64,000 nt of DNA from JADKAV01 sp037046735 (GCA_037046735.1 JBAOHC010000001.1:3216-67215), one strand, 5' to 3'. Positions 23,605-34,559 are shown, counted from the first letter of the stretch. The notes: generated by a model not told the origin, from the letters alone. Translations and numbers: made by a program.

Positions 23605-25278
23605 TCAGTCGCACACCGCGCCGCGCGAGGCGGATCCCACCAGCCGCGCGTACTTGTGCAAGACCCCGCGGGTGTAGCGCGCTGGCAAAGGCTCCCAGGA
23701 CTCCCGGCGAACGGCCAGTTCGGCCTCATCCACCAGCAGATCGAGGGTGCGGTTGCCGATGTCGATGCGCACCCGGTCGCCATTGCGGACGAAGGCGATC
23801 GGACCGCCGTCCACGGCCTCCGGCGCGACGTGACCCACGCACAGACCTGTGGTTCCGCCGGAGAAGCGGCCGTCCGTGATGAGCATGACGTCCTTGCCCA
23901 GCCCGGCGCCCTTGATGGCACCGGTGATCATCAGCATCTCCCGCATGCCCGGCCCACCCTTGGGCCCCTCGTAACGGATGACCACCACGTCGCCGGTCTG
24001 AATCGACCCGTCCTCCAGGGCGGCCATGGCGGCCTGCTCGCGCTCGAAAACCTTCGCAGTGCCCTCGAAGACGTCGACGGGCACACCGGCACTCTTCACG
24101 ACGGCCCCTTCGGGGCACAGCGACCCGGACAGCACCGTGATGCCGCCGTGGGTGTCCAGCGGCGAGTCGATCGCCACGAGGATCTTGCCGTCGGGGTCGC
24201 TGGGCTGCAACTCCTCGAGGTTCTCGGCCACAGTGCCACCCGTCACCGTGACACAGTCCCCGTGCAGCAGGCCCGCGTCCAGCAGCGCCTTCATAACCAC
24301 CGGCACCCCACCGACCCGGTCCACGTCGTTCATCACATAGCGGCCGAACGGTTTGAGGTCACCCAGCAGCGGCACCCGCGATCCGATCCGGTGGAAGTCC
24401 TCCAGTTCGAGCTCCACATCGGCTTCATGCGCCATGGCCAGCAGGTGCAGGACCGCGTTCGTCGAGCCGCCCAGGGCCATCAGCACGGTGATCGCGTTCT
24501 CAAAGGCGGGACGGGTCATGATGTCGCGCGCAGTGATCCCCTGGCGGATGAGTTCGACCACCGCTTCACCGGAGCGACGGGCGTAGGTGTCGCGGCGGCG
24601 GTCCACGGCCGGCGGTGCGGCCGACCCGGGCAGGCTCAGACCGATCGCCTCACCGATGCTGGCCATGGTGTTCGCCGTGTACATGCCGCCGCACGCCCCC
24701 TCCCCCGGGCAGATCGCCCGTTCGATCTCGTCGACCTCCGCCCGGGTGATCAGCCCCCGCGCGCAGGCCCCCACGGCTTCGAAGGCGTCGATGATCGTCA
24801 CGTCCTTGTCACCGACCTTGCCCGGCATGATCGAACCGGCATACACGAACACACTGGCCACATCCAGGCGCGCCGCCGCCATCATCATGCCCGGCAGGCT
24901 CTTGTCACAGCCCGCGAAGGTGACCATCCCGTCGAGCATCTCCGCGTTCATCACGGTCTCCACCGAGTCGGCGATGATCTCGCGGCTGACCAGCGAGAAG
25001 TGCATCCCCTCGTGACCCATGCTGATGCCATCGGAGACCGAGATCGTGCCGAACTGCAGCGGGAATCCGCCCGCCGCGTGCACACCTTCCTTGGCGGCCC
25101 TGGCCAGCCGGTCCAGCGAGAGGTTGCAGGGGGTGATCTCGTTCCAACTGGACGCCACCCCGATCTGCGGCTTGCTGAAATCCTCATCGTCCATCCCTAC
25201 GGCGCGCAGCATCCCGCGGGCGGGGGCGCGTTCCATACCGTCGGTGACAACGTGACTGCGAGGTTTCATATCGGCCAT
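23605..25278 (-). CDS. ilvD: Dihydroxy-acid dehydratase
   Basis: Fe-S enzyme that dehydrates dihydroxy-isovalerate and -methylvalerate in Val/Ile synthesis. The 557 residues include MGHEGMHFSLVSREIIADSV, TFAGCDKSLPGMMMA and PGEGACGGMYTANTMA (cluster and active-site cysteines) and the C-terminal GRFSGGTTGLCVGHVAPEA. ATG 25278 is preceded by TACCCT with a six-base gap and no ribosome site, the same leaderless pattern as leuB. With ilvBNC, ilvE, leuA, leuB and cimA, only leuC/leuD are missing from the window. Confidence 0.94.
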   Translation of the reverse strand: MADMKPRSHVVTDGMERAPARGMLRAVGMDDEDFSKPQIGVASSWNEITPCNLSLDRLARAAKEGVHAAGGFPLQFGTISVSDGISMGHEGMHFSLVSREIIADSVETVMNAEMLDGMVTFAGCDKSLPGMMMAAARLDVASVFVYAGSIMPGKVGDKDVTIIDAFEAVGACARGLITRAEVDEIERAICPGEGACGGMYTANTMASIGEAIGLSLPGSAAPPAVDRRRDTYARRSGEAVVELIRQGITARDIMTRPAFENAITVLMALGGSTNAVLHLLAMAHEADVELELEDFHRIGSRVPLLGDLKPFGRYVMNDVDRVGGVPVVMKALLDAGLLHGDCVTVTGGTVAENLEELQPSDPDGKILVAIDSPLDTHGGITVLSGSLCPEGAVVKSAGVPVDVFEGTAKVFEREQAAMAALEDGSIQTGDVVVIRYEGPKGGPGMREMLMITGAIKGAGLGKDVMLITDGRFSGGTTGLCVGHVAPEAVDGGPIAFVRNGDRVRIDIGNRTLDLLVDEAELAVRRESWEPLPARYTRGVLHKYARLVGSASRGAVCD

Positions 25279-25290
25279 AGGGTCAGGGTA
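25279..25290 (-). promoter_or_regulatory. ilvD: Leaderless promoter -10 box of ilvD
   Basis: Minus strand TACCCT, six bases, then ATG. Identical box and spacing to the leuB promoter, which suggests the two genes share a promoter architecture. No attenuator is seen here. Confidence 0.5.
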
Positions 25291-25350
25291 CCGTCGGCCG
25301 TCTGCGCGCTGATCGGGCAAACCCGATCACTATCCGCCACCCTGTAGCGC

Positions 25351-26103
25351 ATGACAGAGATCACGACGGTCGCCCCGCGCGGGGCGATGGTCACGGCCGC
25401 CCGCATCTACTGGCTGATCGTCGCCACCATCGGCACCGCATCGTTCCTGGTGAGTTGCACCATCTCGATGACCCAGGAGGGCAACGGTGGGGCGCTGAAC
25501 GGGTTGTGGTTCACGCTGAGCTACTTCACGGTGTGGAGCAACATCGTGACGTTCATCGCGACGTGGATGCTGGTCGCCGACCCGCAGCGCGATGGGCGCG
25601 GCTTCCGGTGGTTCCGCATGACCAGCCTGGTGATGATCACCGTCACCGGGCTCGTCTACGCGATCGTGCTGGCCGCCGACGCCCACCCGGTGGGCCTGGG
25701 GGTCTATACCAACATCGGCTATCACTACATCGTGCCGTGGGCGAGTCTGATGGGTTTCCTGCTGTTCGGCCCCCGGCCACGGTTCAGCCGACGCGAGGTG
25801 TTCACCATGTTGCTGATCCCGGTGATCTGGCTCATCTACACGCTGCTGCGTGGATTGCTGACACTGCAACCGCCGCCGCAGGCCCCCGCCACCGAACTCG
25901 GCGCGCCACAGAACTGGTATCCCTACCCGTTCATCAACGTCAACGACCCGTCGCCTCTGATTCCCGGGCTGGAGTTCGACGGCTACCTCGGGGTGGGTGT
26001 CAACATCGTCGTCATCATCGTGTTGGGCCTGGCCATCGGATTCCTGTACCTAGGACTGGACCGCCTGCTCAGCCGCAAGCAGCGGCCGACAGACCTGGGC
26101 TGA
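25351..26103 (+). CDS. Pr6Pr family membrane protein
   Basis: A 250-residue integral membrane protein with six hydrophobic segments. The pattern LWFTLSYFTVWSNIVTFIATWML in the second segment and YHYIVPWASLMGFLLFGP in the fourth matches the Pr6Pr/FAR-17a-AIG1-like family of predicted six-helix proteins. Eukaryotic relatives hydrolyse lipid esters using a Thr and a His; whether this one does is not known. It is divergent from ilvD and followed eight bases later by the frameshifted lipoprotein gene. Confidence 0.8.
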   Translation: MTEITTVAPRGAMVTAARIYWLIVATIGTASFLVSCTISMTQEGNGGALNGLWFTLSYFTVWSNIVTFIATWMLVADPQRDGRGFRWFRMTSLVMITVTGLVYAIVLAADAHPVGLGVYTNIGYHYIVPWASLMGFLLFGPRPRFSRREVFTMLLIPVIWLIYTLLRGLLTLQPPPQAPATELGAPQNWYPYPFINVNDPSPLIPGLEFDGYLGVGVNIVVIIVLGLAIGFLYLGLDRLLSRKQRPTDLG

Positions 26104-26110
26104 GCGCCGC

Positions 26111-26954
26111 ATGCGACGCTTCACTGTTCTCGCCGTGCTGCTGGCCGGCTGCGGCCGCTTGGACGAACTGCAGTACAGCCCGGCTACGACACCTGACCAG
26201 TGGTGCCAGCAGCGGCCGTGTGTCGAGGTGGGCGACACCATCCTCAACGAGCCGCTGGGGACGGTGCTGGTCTTCGGCCTGGCGCTGTTGTGGCTCATCG
26301 TCGGGACGTACTTCCTGCTCACGCGGGCAGGACAGCGTTCCCGTGCGTGGTTCGGGCTGGCGCTGCTGCTCGGCGGGGTGAGCGCCGCTCTGGCCGGGAT
26401 CAGCTACCAAGCGTTCAGCTATGTCCTCAAATGTGAGGGCCTGCAGTACTGCCGCCTGACCAACGGCTTCGAAGTCGGCTACAGCCTCACGCAGGCATTC
26501 AGCGTCAGCGCCATGCTGATCGCGGTGGCCTACGCGTGTACGAGGGGCGGCACCCGGCGCGGTTTCGTGATCTACGCGTGGGCCAACGTCGCCGTGTACC
26601 TGCGTGGTCACGGTGATTGCCGTGATGCTACCCAGCGCGGTATTGCTGTCGTTCCCCGTGCTGATGCTGTTCGCGGTCCCCGGTCTGGTGATGGTGATCG
26701 TCATCGCAGCACGTCGGCGCGCCGACCGGATGGCGCGCGTGATCCTGAACGTCGCGCTGCTGCAGATCCTGGTGCAGGGGGCATATTTCGCGTACTACGC
26801 CGCAGGCATCACGCGGACGTTGTGGGACGACGGCGACGGGTTCTACTTCTCGGAGAACGACGTGCTGCACGTCGGGATGATCCTGTGGCTGGTGTACGTC
26901 TGGCGGGCGCTCGGACCCCTGTTGAGGGATGTGCAGGCGGCGCCGAAGGCCTGA
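26111..26954 (+). pseudogene. Multi-pass membrane lipoprotein, unknown function (one frameshift)
   Basis: Two overlapping frames together make one protein of about 280 residues. The first begins MRRFTVLAVLLAGCG, a lipoprotein signal with lipobox LAGC, and continues through hydrophobic segments to about 26600. The second frame (from 26604) continues with VVTVIAVMLPSAVLL and two further helices to 26954. The join is at GCGTGGTCACG near 26600, where one base is gained or two lost. No family is recognised. Either a sequence error or a recent inactivation; downstream genes show the same kind of defect. Confidence 0.6.
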
Positions 26955-26990
26955 GCCACATCCGGCCGGCCAGCCCTTCGTGGACGTCCA

Positions 26991-29470
26991 TCACAGACTG
27001 CCGACGTCCACCACGCGCACGACCGCCTCCCCCGCCTCGTCGCTGGCCGCGAGGTCGACGACCGCCGAGATGCCCCAGTCCCGGTCCCCGGCCGGGTCGT
27101 CGAAGACCTGGCGCACCTCCCACACCCCGGGTTTGGTCTGGATGTGCAGCAATGCCGGGCCGCGGGCAGCCGGACCGGTTCCCAGCTCGTCGTACTCGGC
27201 GTAGTACTCCTGCATGGCCGCCTGCCAGCGCACGGCGTCCCAGCCGTCCTCGCCGTCGAGGGCGCCCAGGTCCTCCCAGCGGCCCAATGCGGCCAGCTCG
27301 ACCCGGCGGAACATCGCGTTGCGTACCAGCACCCGAAAAGCCCGGACGTTGGCCGTGACGGGCGGAGGCGCCGAGTCCACCACCCCGGCGGAGACCTCGG
27401 CCTGCGGGTTGACCAGCTGCTCCCACTCGTCGAGCAACGACGAGTCGACCTGCCGGACCAGCTCACCGAGCCACTCGGTGATGTCGTCCACGGTCTCGGT
27501 GCGCAGATCATCCGGGACGGTACGCCGCAGGGCCTTGTACGCATCGGCCAGGTACCGCAGCACAAGGCCCTCCGAGGACGCCAACTTGTACGCGCCCGAC
27601 GTACTCGACGAACGTCATGGCCATCTCGTACATCTCGCGTGCCACCGACTTGGGCCGCAACGGGTGGGCCAACACCCAGGGGTGGCCCTCGGCGTACACG
27701 GTGTAGGCGTGTTCCAGCAAGTCGGCCAGGGGTTTGGGCCAGGTGATCTCCTCGACCAACTCGACGCGCTCGTCGTACTCGATGCCCTCAGCCTTCATGG
27801 CGGCCACCGCCTCCCCACGGGCCTTCGACTGCTGGGCGTACAGCACCTGCCGCGGGTCTTCCAGAGTGGCCTCCAGCACCGACAGGACGTCCACCGCGTA
27901 GGTCTCGGACTCCTTGTCGAGCAACTCCAGCGCAGCCAGAGCGAACGTGGACAACGGCTGGTTCAAGGCGAAGTCGTCCTGCAGATCAGCCATCACCGAC
28001 AGGTCGTCGGCCAGCACCCCGGCAGCCACCAGCGAGTCCTTGATCGCCTCGGCGCGTTCCCGCATCGCCTCCTTGGCCTCAGCCTCCTCGTCGTTGTCCG
28101 CGAGCAGATGATCCAAAGCCCCCGGCACGTCCACCGGCCGGTGTGCGATGTTGAAGACCATCGCATGGTTGATGTCGAAGCGGGACTGCAATGGTTCCGG
28201 CGCCGCGACGATGATCCGCTCGAACGACGCCTTACCCCAGTTCGGGATTCCCTCCGGGGCCTTCTTGCGCACGATCCGCTTGAGCTTCTTCGGGTCGTCG
28301 CCGGCCTTCATGACCAACCGCTCGTTCTCGATCTCGTGCTCGGGCGCCTGCACCACGACATACCCGGTCGTGTCGTAGCCGGGCCGACCCGCCCGACCCG
28401 CGATCTGATGGAACTCCCGGGCGCGCAACAGCCGCATCCGCCGGCCGTCGAACTTCACCAGCGAGGTGACCAGGACGGTACGGATGGGCACGTTGATCCC
28501 GACGCCGAGTGTGTCCGTCCCGCAGACGACCTTCAAGCAGCCCGGCACGAGTGAGCTGCTCGACGAGACGCCGGTAGCGAGGCAGCATGCCGGCATGGTG
28601 CACCCCGATCCCATGGCGGACAAGGCGGCTCAGCGTCTTGCCGAACCCCGCGGTGAAACGGAACCCGCCGATCTGCTCGGCGATCACCCGCTTCTCCTCC
28701 TTGCTGCACACGTTCAGGCTCATCAGGGCCTGCGCCCGCTCCAGGGCCCCGGCCTGCGTGGGGTGCACGACGTACACCGGGGCCTTGCCCTGCTGCAGCA
28801 GCACCTCGATGGTCTGATGAATGGGTGTCGTGACGTATTCGAACTCCAGCGGCACCGGCCGCTCACCGCCGGCCACGATCGCCGTCTCCCGGCCCGTGCG
28901 CCGCACAAGGTCGTCGCGGATCCGGCCCATGTCGCCCAGCGTCGCCGACATCAGCAGGAACTGGGCGCCGGTGAGCTCGATCAGCGGCACCTGCCACGCC
29001 CAACCGCGATCGCGATCGCCGTAGTAGTGGAACTCGTCCATGCAGACCACACCCACGTCCGCGGCCGCACCTTCGCGCAGTGCCTGATTCGCCAGCACCT
29101 CAGCGGTCGCGCAGATGACCGGCGCCGTCGGGTTGACCGCCGCATCGCCGGTGAGCATGCCCACGTTGTCGGCGCCCAGCACGTCGCACAGGTCGAAGAA
29201 CTTCTCGGAGACCAGCGCCTTGATGGGTGCGGTGTAGTACGTTCTGCGACCCTGTGCCAATGCGAAGAACATGGCTCCCAGGGCCACCAGGCTCTTGCCC
29301 GAACCCGTCGGAGTCGCGAGGATCACGTGCGATCCGGAGGCCAGTTCGAGCAGCGCATCTTCCTGCGCCGCGTAGAGCGGCCGGCCGGTCGAGGCCGCCC
29401 ACTGTCCGAAGCGATCGAGCAGATCCTCGGGTTCGGCCGGCGGTGAGAGCGCCTCGAGCAGGGACGTCAC
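26991..29470 (-). pseudogene. DEAD/DEAH-box RNA helicase with DUF3516 (two frameshifts)
   Basis: A superfamily 2 helicase of about 825 residues of the actinobacterial type with a C-terminal DUF3516 domain. The first frame has Walker A ATPTGSGKSLVALG, the DEFH-box in CMDEFHYYGDRDRGW and motif III LLMSATLGDMG. The second carries VCGTDTLGVGINVPIRT and motif VI HQIAGRAGRPGYD. The third holds the end of DUF3516. The frames break near 28550 (before LKVVCGTDTLG) and near 27600 (EYVGRV versus SGAYKLASSEG), each by one base. GTG 29470 overlaps the oleD stop (GTGA). If the shifts are real the helicase is inactive. Confidence 0.8.
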
Positions 29471-30444
29471 GACGTTTGGTTGTAGTAGACGCGCAGCCGT
29501 CGGAAGCCCTCATCCAGGCTCACCCGCGGCCGCCACTGCAGCACGTCCTGCGTCTGGCGCAGATCGAACCAGTGCGCCGTTCCCAGTTGACCGGCCAGGA
29601 AGCGGGTCATCGGCGGGTCGTCGTCGCGGCCGCCGACCTTCCACACGCCTTCGGCGATGGCACCGCCCAGCCAGGCGACACCCCGCGGCACGGAGCGGGT
29701 GGGGGGCTTCTCGCCAGCCGCGGCGCAGATTTGCTCAAACAGCTCGGTCACCGTGCGGGGCTCACCGTTGGAGACGATGAAGGCTTGGCCGTGCCCTGCT
29801 TCCGCGTGGTCGACGGCCGCCACCACCGCATCCGCCGCGTTGTCGAGATAGGTCGTGTCGATCAGCGGACGACCGCCCGCGACCAGGGCCAATCGACCCT
29901 GCCGGGCACGTTCCACGATGCGGCCGACGAGCTGCGTATCGCCGGGGCCCCACACGAGGTGCGGGCGCACGGCGATCGTCACCAGCCCCGACCCATCGGC
30001 AGCCAGCACCTCCTGCTCGGCCAGGGCTTTGGACTTGGAGTATTCACCCTTGGCGTGGCGGGGGTCGGCGGGACCGGCACCCTCACCGGCCAACGCGGAT
30101 CCGGTGTGCGCGACCGAAGGCGAGGAGACGAACACGAAACGCTGCACGCCGGCGGCCCGTGCCGCACCGAGGACGGCCCGGGTGCCGCGCACATTCGTGT
30201 TGAAGAACTGAGTGCGGGTTCCAACGACGCCCACCCGCGCCGCGAGATGAATAACGGCGTCGACTCCGGACAGCGCCGCCGCTGGCACGTCGACGACGTC
30301 CGCGAGGTGCTGTTCGAGGTTGAGTTCGGCGGCGATCTTCGAGGGGTTGCGCTGAGTGACCACCACGGTGTCGCCGCGGCCCACCAACTGCCGGATGACC
30401 TGCGCGCCCAGCAGGCTGCTCGATCCGGTGACCAGGATCTTCAT
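29467..30444 (-). CDS. oleD: OleD: NAD(P)H-dependent 2-alkyl-3-ketoacid reductase
   Basis: An extended SDR of 325 residues that reduces the 2-alkyl-3-ketoacid made by OleA to the 3-hydroxy acid. Visible are the nucleotide-binding KILVTGSSSLLGAQVI, the HLAARVGVVG motif and YxxxK in GEYSKSKALAEQEVL, as in 3-beta-hydroxysteroid dehydrogenase/isomerase-like proteins. ATG 30444 overlaps the stop of oleBC. Context (oleA-oleBC upstream) makes OleD far more likely than a sugar epimerase or sterol enzyme. It is the only ole gene here without a frameshift. Confidence 0.85.
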   Translation of the reverse strand: MKILVTGSSSLLGAQVIRQLVGRGDTVVVTQRNPSKIAAELNLEQHLADVVDVPAAALSGVDAVIHLAARVGVVGTRTQFFNTNVRGTRAVLGAARAAGVQRFVFVSSPSVAHTGSALAGEGAGPADPRHAKGEYSKSKALAEQEVLAADGSGLVTIAVRPHLVWGPGDTQLVGRIVERARQGRLALVAGGRPLIDTTYLDNAADAVVAAVDHAEAGHGQAFIVSNGEPRTVTELFEQICAAAGEKPPTRSVPRGVAWLGGAIAEGVWKVGGRDDDPPMTRFLAGQLGTAHWFDLRQTQDVLQWRPRVSLDEGFRRLRVYYNQTS

Positions 30445-32946
30445 GGGGTCCCCACCCGGCCGCCGGCCAGAACGCGCTGCGCCCAGCGCCCGACGCGCAA
30501 CCGGTCGATCTTGGAGTTGTGGCGGATGTCGACGGGCAGCGCCTGAACGAGCAGTACCGCTGGGATCTCGAGGTCGAGCGCGGATCGCACCGCCTCGCGC
30601 AGTCCGTTGGGGGCAAGCCCCGTCTGCCCCCCGGGCACCTCACACACGATGACGATCTGCTGGGCCCCTCGCGGGCCCACGCCGACGGCCGCGGCACGGG
30701 TCACCGCAGGGATCTGTTCCACACGTAGCTCAAGACCCACGGGAGTGACCGGGCCGGCGGCGGTGACGATCACGTGCACCAGCCGCCCTTCGACCCACAG
30801 CCGGCCATCGTCATCGAAGTGCCCGACGTCTCCGCTGCGGTGCCATCCCGGATCGCGGCTGGCCGCCCGTTCGGTGACCCACAGGCGGTCGTAACGCTGC
30901 TTGGTGTGGGCGGCGTTGATGCAGATCTCGCCCGTCACACCGGGATCGCTGACCAGCGGGCCGGTGGCTTCCCCATGGGCGTCCAGCGCGCTCAGTGCGA
31001 CGGTGACGCCGGGCACTGGGCGGCCCACACACGTGCCATTGCCCAGTCCCACCTTCTGCATCTCGATGAGGTCAGTGTCCGCGACAGGCAGGACCTCGGT
31101 CATGCCGTATGGCGCGTGGGCCTCGGCCTGCGGCATCAGCTGCAGGACCTCTTGCAGCAGGGCCGCTGGCACCGGCGCACCGGTGGACAGCAGCAACCGC
31201 ACACCGGACATCGGCGTCACCCCAGCGCGGGTGCTCGCGATGTTGGCCAGCGCCGCGGGCGAGGCGAAAACGAGCGTGGCATCGACGGCGGCCACCGCCG
31301 CTGCCATCGCCTGGGCTGTGAGGGTGCGCGGCGCGGTGAGATCCATATCCGGCACCGCCGAGGGGATACCCAAGGCTGCGCCCATCAGCGCGAACGGCCC
31401 GAAGGCCGCAACCAGCCGGTCGTTCCTCGTGATCGAGTACAGCGCGGTCAGCTCCTCGCGCTGGGCCTGCAACTGCCCGTGCAGGTACAGCACACCCTTG
31501 GCGGGACCTGTGGCGCCCGAGGTGAAGACGATCGCCGCCGGATCATCGGCACTGGGTGGATCTGGCAGCGGCGACTGTCCGCCCAGCGCTTCGATGTCGG
31601 CCAGCGTCGCAGTGACCGTCAAGCCTGGCACATCACCCACGCTGATGAACTGTGCGGCCAGGCCCATCGCGCGGGCAGCCGCCAAGCCTTTGAGACCGCC
31701 GATGACGTACTTCGGCCCAGCACTGCGCAGGGCGGTGCGGATGCCCTTCAGTCCCAGCCCCGCGTCGACCACGACGGCGATGGCCCCGCGCCGCCACAGC
31801 CCGTAGAGCACTGCCGTCAGGTCCACCCCCGGTGGCACGAGCAGCGCAATCCGGTCACCCGGCGTTCACCCCATGGGCCGCCAGGCCCGCCGCGATGTTC
31901 TCGACGCGGCTGTTGAGCTGCCCGAAAGAGATCGTCCGGCTCGGCCCGTCCGGCCCCAGCTCGACAACCGCGTCAGTGGGGTCACCGCGCCGCTGCGCGA
32001 TGCCGTCCCACAGCGGCCGGCCGGCCGGGGTCTCGCGAGCCTGCGGGGGCCGGTCCAGATCAAGCACCCACCGGGCCACATCCGCGGCAAAGGTGGGCGC
32101 ATCCTCGGGGACGAAATGGCTGGATCCCTCGTAGCGGTGCACGTCGGCGTGCGGCAGCCGCGTGAGCAGATCGCGCAGGTACAGGTCGGAGAACACCGGG
32201 TCCCGCGGGCCCCACAGCATCAGCACCGGCACCTCGGCCAACGCGCCGAGGCCGTCACGGATCGCGTCGAGGGTGGCCGCACTGGGATGGTCGGGTTCCA
32301 ACGGGATGTCCTGGACGAACTCCTCGATGGCGTGGCGACGGGCCGCCTTGCCGTAAGGCGCGTAGTAGCCCTTACGGATCTCAGCCGGCGGTAGCGGGCG
32401 GGAGAAGAACAGTCCACCCCGGATGAAGTTGCGGGTGTTGCGGGTGACGGCCGGCAGCACGACACGGCTGCGGGCGGCCCTGATCACCGTGGGCGCTGAG
32501 GACTCGGGCGGCTGGTGCACGCTGGTGTTGGACAGCACGACTCCCGCGAGCTGGTTGACGTGGCGCAAAGCCCAGCCCAGCGAGATCGGCCCACCCCAGT
32601 CGTGGGCCACGGTCACGACCGGGCCGGTCAGTCCCAGCGCTGCCGTGAGCGTGTCCAGGTCGTCCACCCGTTGAGCCAGACGACGCACGGTGCCGGTGCG
32701 GTCGGAGAAGCCCATGTCCATCTGGTCGATAGCGATCACCCGCCAGCCCGGCGGGGGTGCGGCGACCAGACGCCGCCACAGATAGGACCAGCTCGGGTTG
32801 CCGTGCACGCACAGCAACGTCCCCCGATCGCCACCACCGGAGTCGAGCACGTGCCAGGTGCGCGTGACCCCTGTGGAGTCGACCGCCGTGATCTCGCGCG
32901 ACCAGGCGGGGTCGAGGCCATGCAGCCCCGACGGCGGCAGGCTCAC
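30441..32946 (-). pseudogene. oleBC: OleBC fusion: beta-lactone decarboxylase and beta-lactone synthetase (one frameshift)
   Basis: The first 290 or so residues are an alpha/beta hydrolase like haloalkane dehalogenase (HGNPSWSYLWRRL, nucleophile Asp in VTVAHDWGGPIS), matching OleB, which decarboxylates the beta-lactone to an olefin. The remainder is an AMP-binding synthetase (FTSGATGPAKGVLY, YGMTEVLP), matching OleC, which makes the beta-lactone from the 3-hydroxy acid. Fusion of the two is known from actinomycetes. The frame breaks near 31860, inside a GGG run at GVNA/GDRIALLV; removing one G restores it. Start GTG 32946 overlaps the oleA stop (GTGA). Confidence 0.85.
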
Positions 32947-33966
32947 CAGCGGATCTCGGCGGCCATCGCGTTGATACCGGACCCCATCCCCATCACCAGC
33001 ACCCGGTCGCCCTTGGCGATCTTGTCCTGATGCAACGCCAGAGTGATGGGAATCGCTGCCGGACCGATGTTGCCCAGGGTCGGGAAGGTCAGCGGGATCT
33101 TGGTCTGGTCCAGGCCGAGGCGCTGCGCGAGCGCATCGCAGTGCACAGTCGACACCTGATGGATGATGTAGTGGTCGATCTCGTCCCAGTCGAAGTCGTG
33201 CGAGGCTTCCTTCATCGCACTCTCCGCGACGTCCAGACCCGCGATCAGTAGGCCACGACTGTCGGTCACCATGCGGTCCATGTCCCCCAGGCACAGCGTG
33301 TTGTGCTCGGTGGCGGCCCGCGCCACTCCCCCGAGGAACTGGTGGCCCTCCGGATGGAGGTCGGTGCGACCCATCACCATCGCCGCCGCGCCTGACCCAA
33401 GAGTCAGTGTGGCGAAGTCCGACATGATGTCCGGAGCGGCAGTCTGCGGGTCCTGCAGACGAGCGATCGTGCGCTCCTGGATGAGGCGGCTGCCCTCGGC
33501 ATCCACGATCAGGGCGTAATCGATCTGTCCGGCGTCGATCATCGTGGCGGCCAGCTGCATCCCGTTGACGAAGCCGAGACACGCATTCGACAGGTCGAAG
33601 TTGAGGCACGCCGGTGATAGGCCCAGCTCGTGATGGACGAACACCGCCGACGAGGGTTCCAGGCGTGCGCGGCACACCGACGTGTCCATCAGCAGGCCGA
33701 TCCTGTCCGCAGGAGATGCCCGCCTGCTCCAGCGCCCGTTTGCCGGCCTCGGCAGCCATCTCGGAGTAAGTGACCTCCGGCGGCCACCAGCGCCGCTCCT
33801 TGATGCCGGCGACCTGCTCCAGCATGCCGCGGCGCAGGTTGAGCCGCTCCAAGGTGGGCTCAAGTTGGTCGTCGAACTGCGCGGAGGTGACGACCTCGGG
33901 GGCCTCCACCGCCACAACGGTAAGGATCGACGTATTGGTGAAGCGGTAGACGCTATTGGCGCTCAA
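32943..33966 (-). pseudogene. oleA: OleA: acyl-CoA condensing thiolase-like enzyme (one frameshift)
   Basis: OleA joins two fatty acyl-CoAs head to head in long-chain olefin synthesis. The protein is about 340 residues. The N-terminal part begins at TTG 33966 (AGGAG five bases upstream) as SANSVYRFTNTSILTVVAV. After the break near 33710 the other frame carries the catalytic Cys in FDLSNACLGFVNG, His in HYIIHQVST and Asn in TLGNIGPAAIPI, the Cys-His-Asn triad of KAS III-like thiolases. One C appears to be missing between GIS and PADRIG. A fatty-acid KAS III is the alternative, but the oleBC-oleD context argues for OleA. Confidence 0.83.
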
Positions 33967-34234
33967 GCGGACTCCTAGAGACAGTGCAACATCTAGGGTC
34001 TCATGTGGGAGCCCTGCGGCAGCGCGCGAGCCTTGTACAGATCGGGTCAGGCGTGCGCGGGACCGGTGGGGGCTGGCGGCCGGATCGGAACTCCGTGACG
34101 AGCATTCGGCCAGGTTGCCGGGGTCACTTCGCGGGAATCGAGGATGCGAGCCACCTGGGGTTGCTGGACGATGAGCCGGATGTCGGGGTGCTGGGAGCAC
34201 GGTATCTGCGGGTGGCAGAATGGCAGGGTTGACA

Positions 34235-34307
34235 GCGCCCGTAGCTCAACGGATAGAGCCGCCGGTTTCTACCCGGCTGGTTGGGGGTTCGAATCCCTCC
34301 GGGCGCG
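34235..34307 (+). tRNA. tRNA-Arg (anticodon TCT)
   Basis: Full cloverleaf: acceptor GCGCCCG/CGGGCGC, D-arm GCTC...GAGC, anticodon stem GCCGG/CCGGC around TTTCTAC with TCT at 34268-34270, T-arm GGGGG-TTCGAAT-CCCTC. The CCA is not encoded. It reads AGA. It lies at the border between the ole operon and the IS-rich region, a common integration site for islands. Confidence 0.95.
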
Positions 34308-34559
34308 CTGCTTGTGGGGAGGCTCCCTCCGGCCCCATGCCGTGCCGTGCTTGAAGTCGTCGCCCCGGTAGACCAGTGTTCCCAGGATCGAGGCGTATGT
34401 GGACTGCCGGCCGATACCGCACTCCCTCGGGTCTCTTGACAGGGTGGCCTTGGTGCATGTGCATTGGGCGCGGGCCCAGTCACCTGATCGTTTGCGTCCG
34501 CGTCGTCGCGACCTTCTGCATGCGAGGGCCAGGAAGCCCTTGGGCGTCGTACGGTACCG
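34308..34559. other. Gap after tRNA-Arg without a recognisable gene
   Basis: The 252 bp between the tRNA and the broken membrane protein gene hold no credible coding frame and no integrase. No second copy of the tRNA 3' end (a possible attR) was noticed elsewhere in the window. Confidence 0.5.

Noticed and set aside
34095..34232. Short plus-strand frame ending just before the tRNA (GHFAGIEDASHLGLLDDEPDV...)
   Set aside because: Some resemblance to an alpha/beta hydrolase C-terminus, but too short and without start signal or neighbours to support it.
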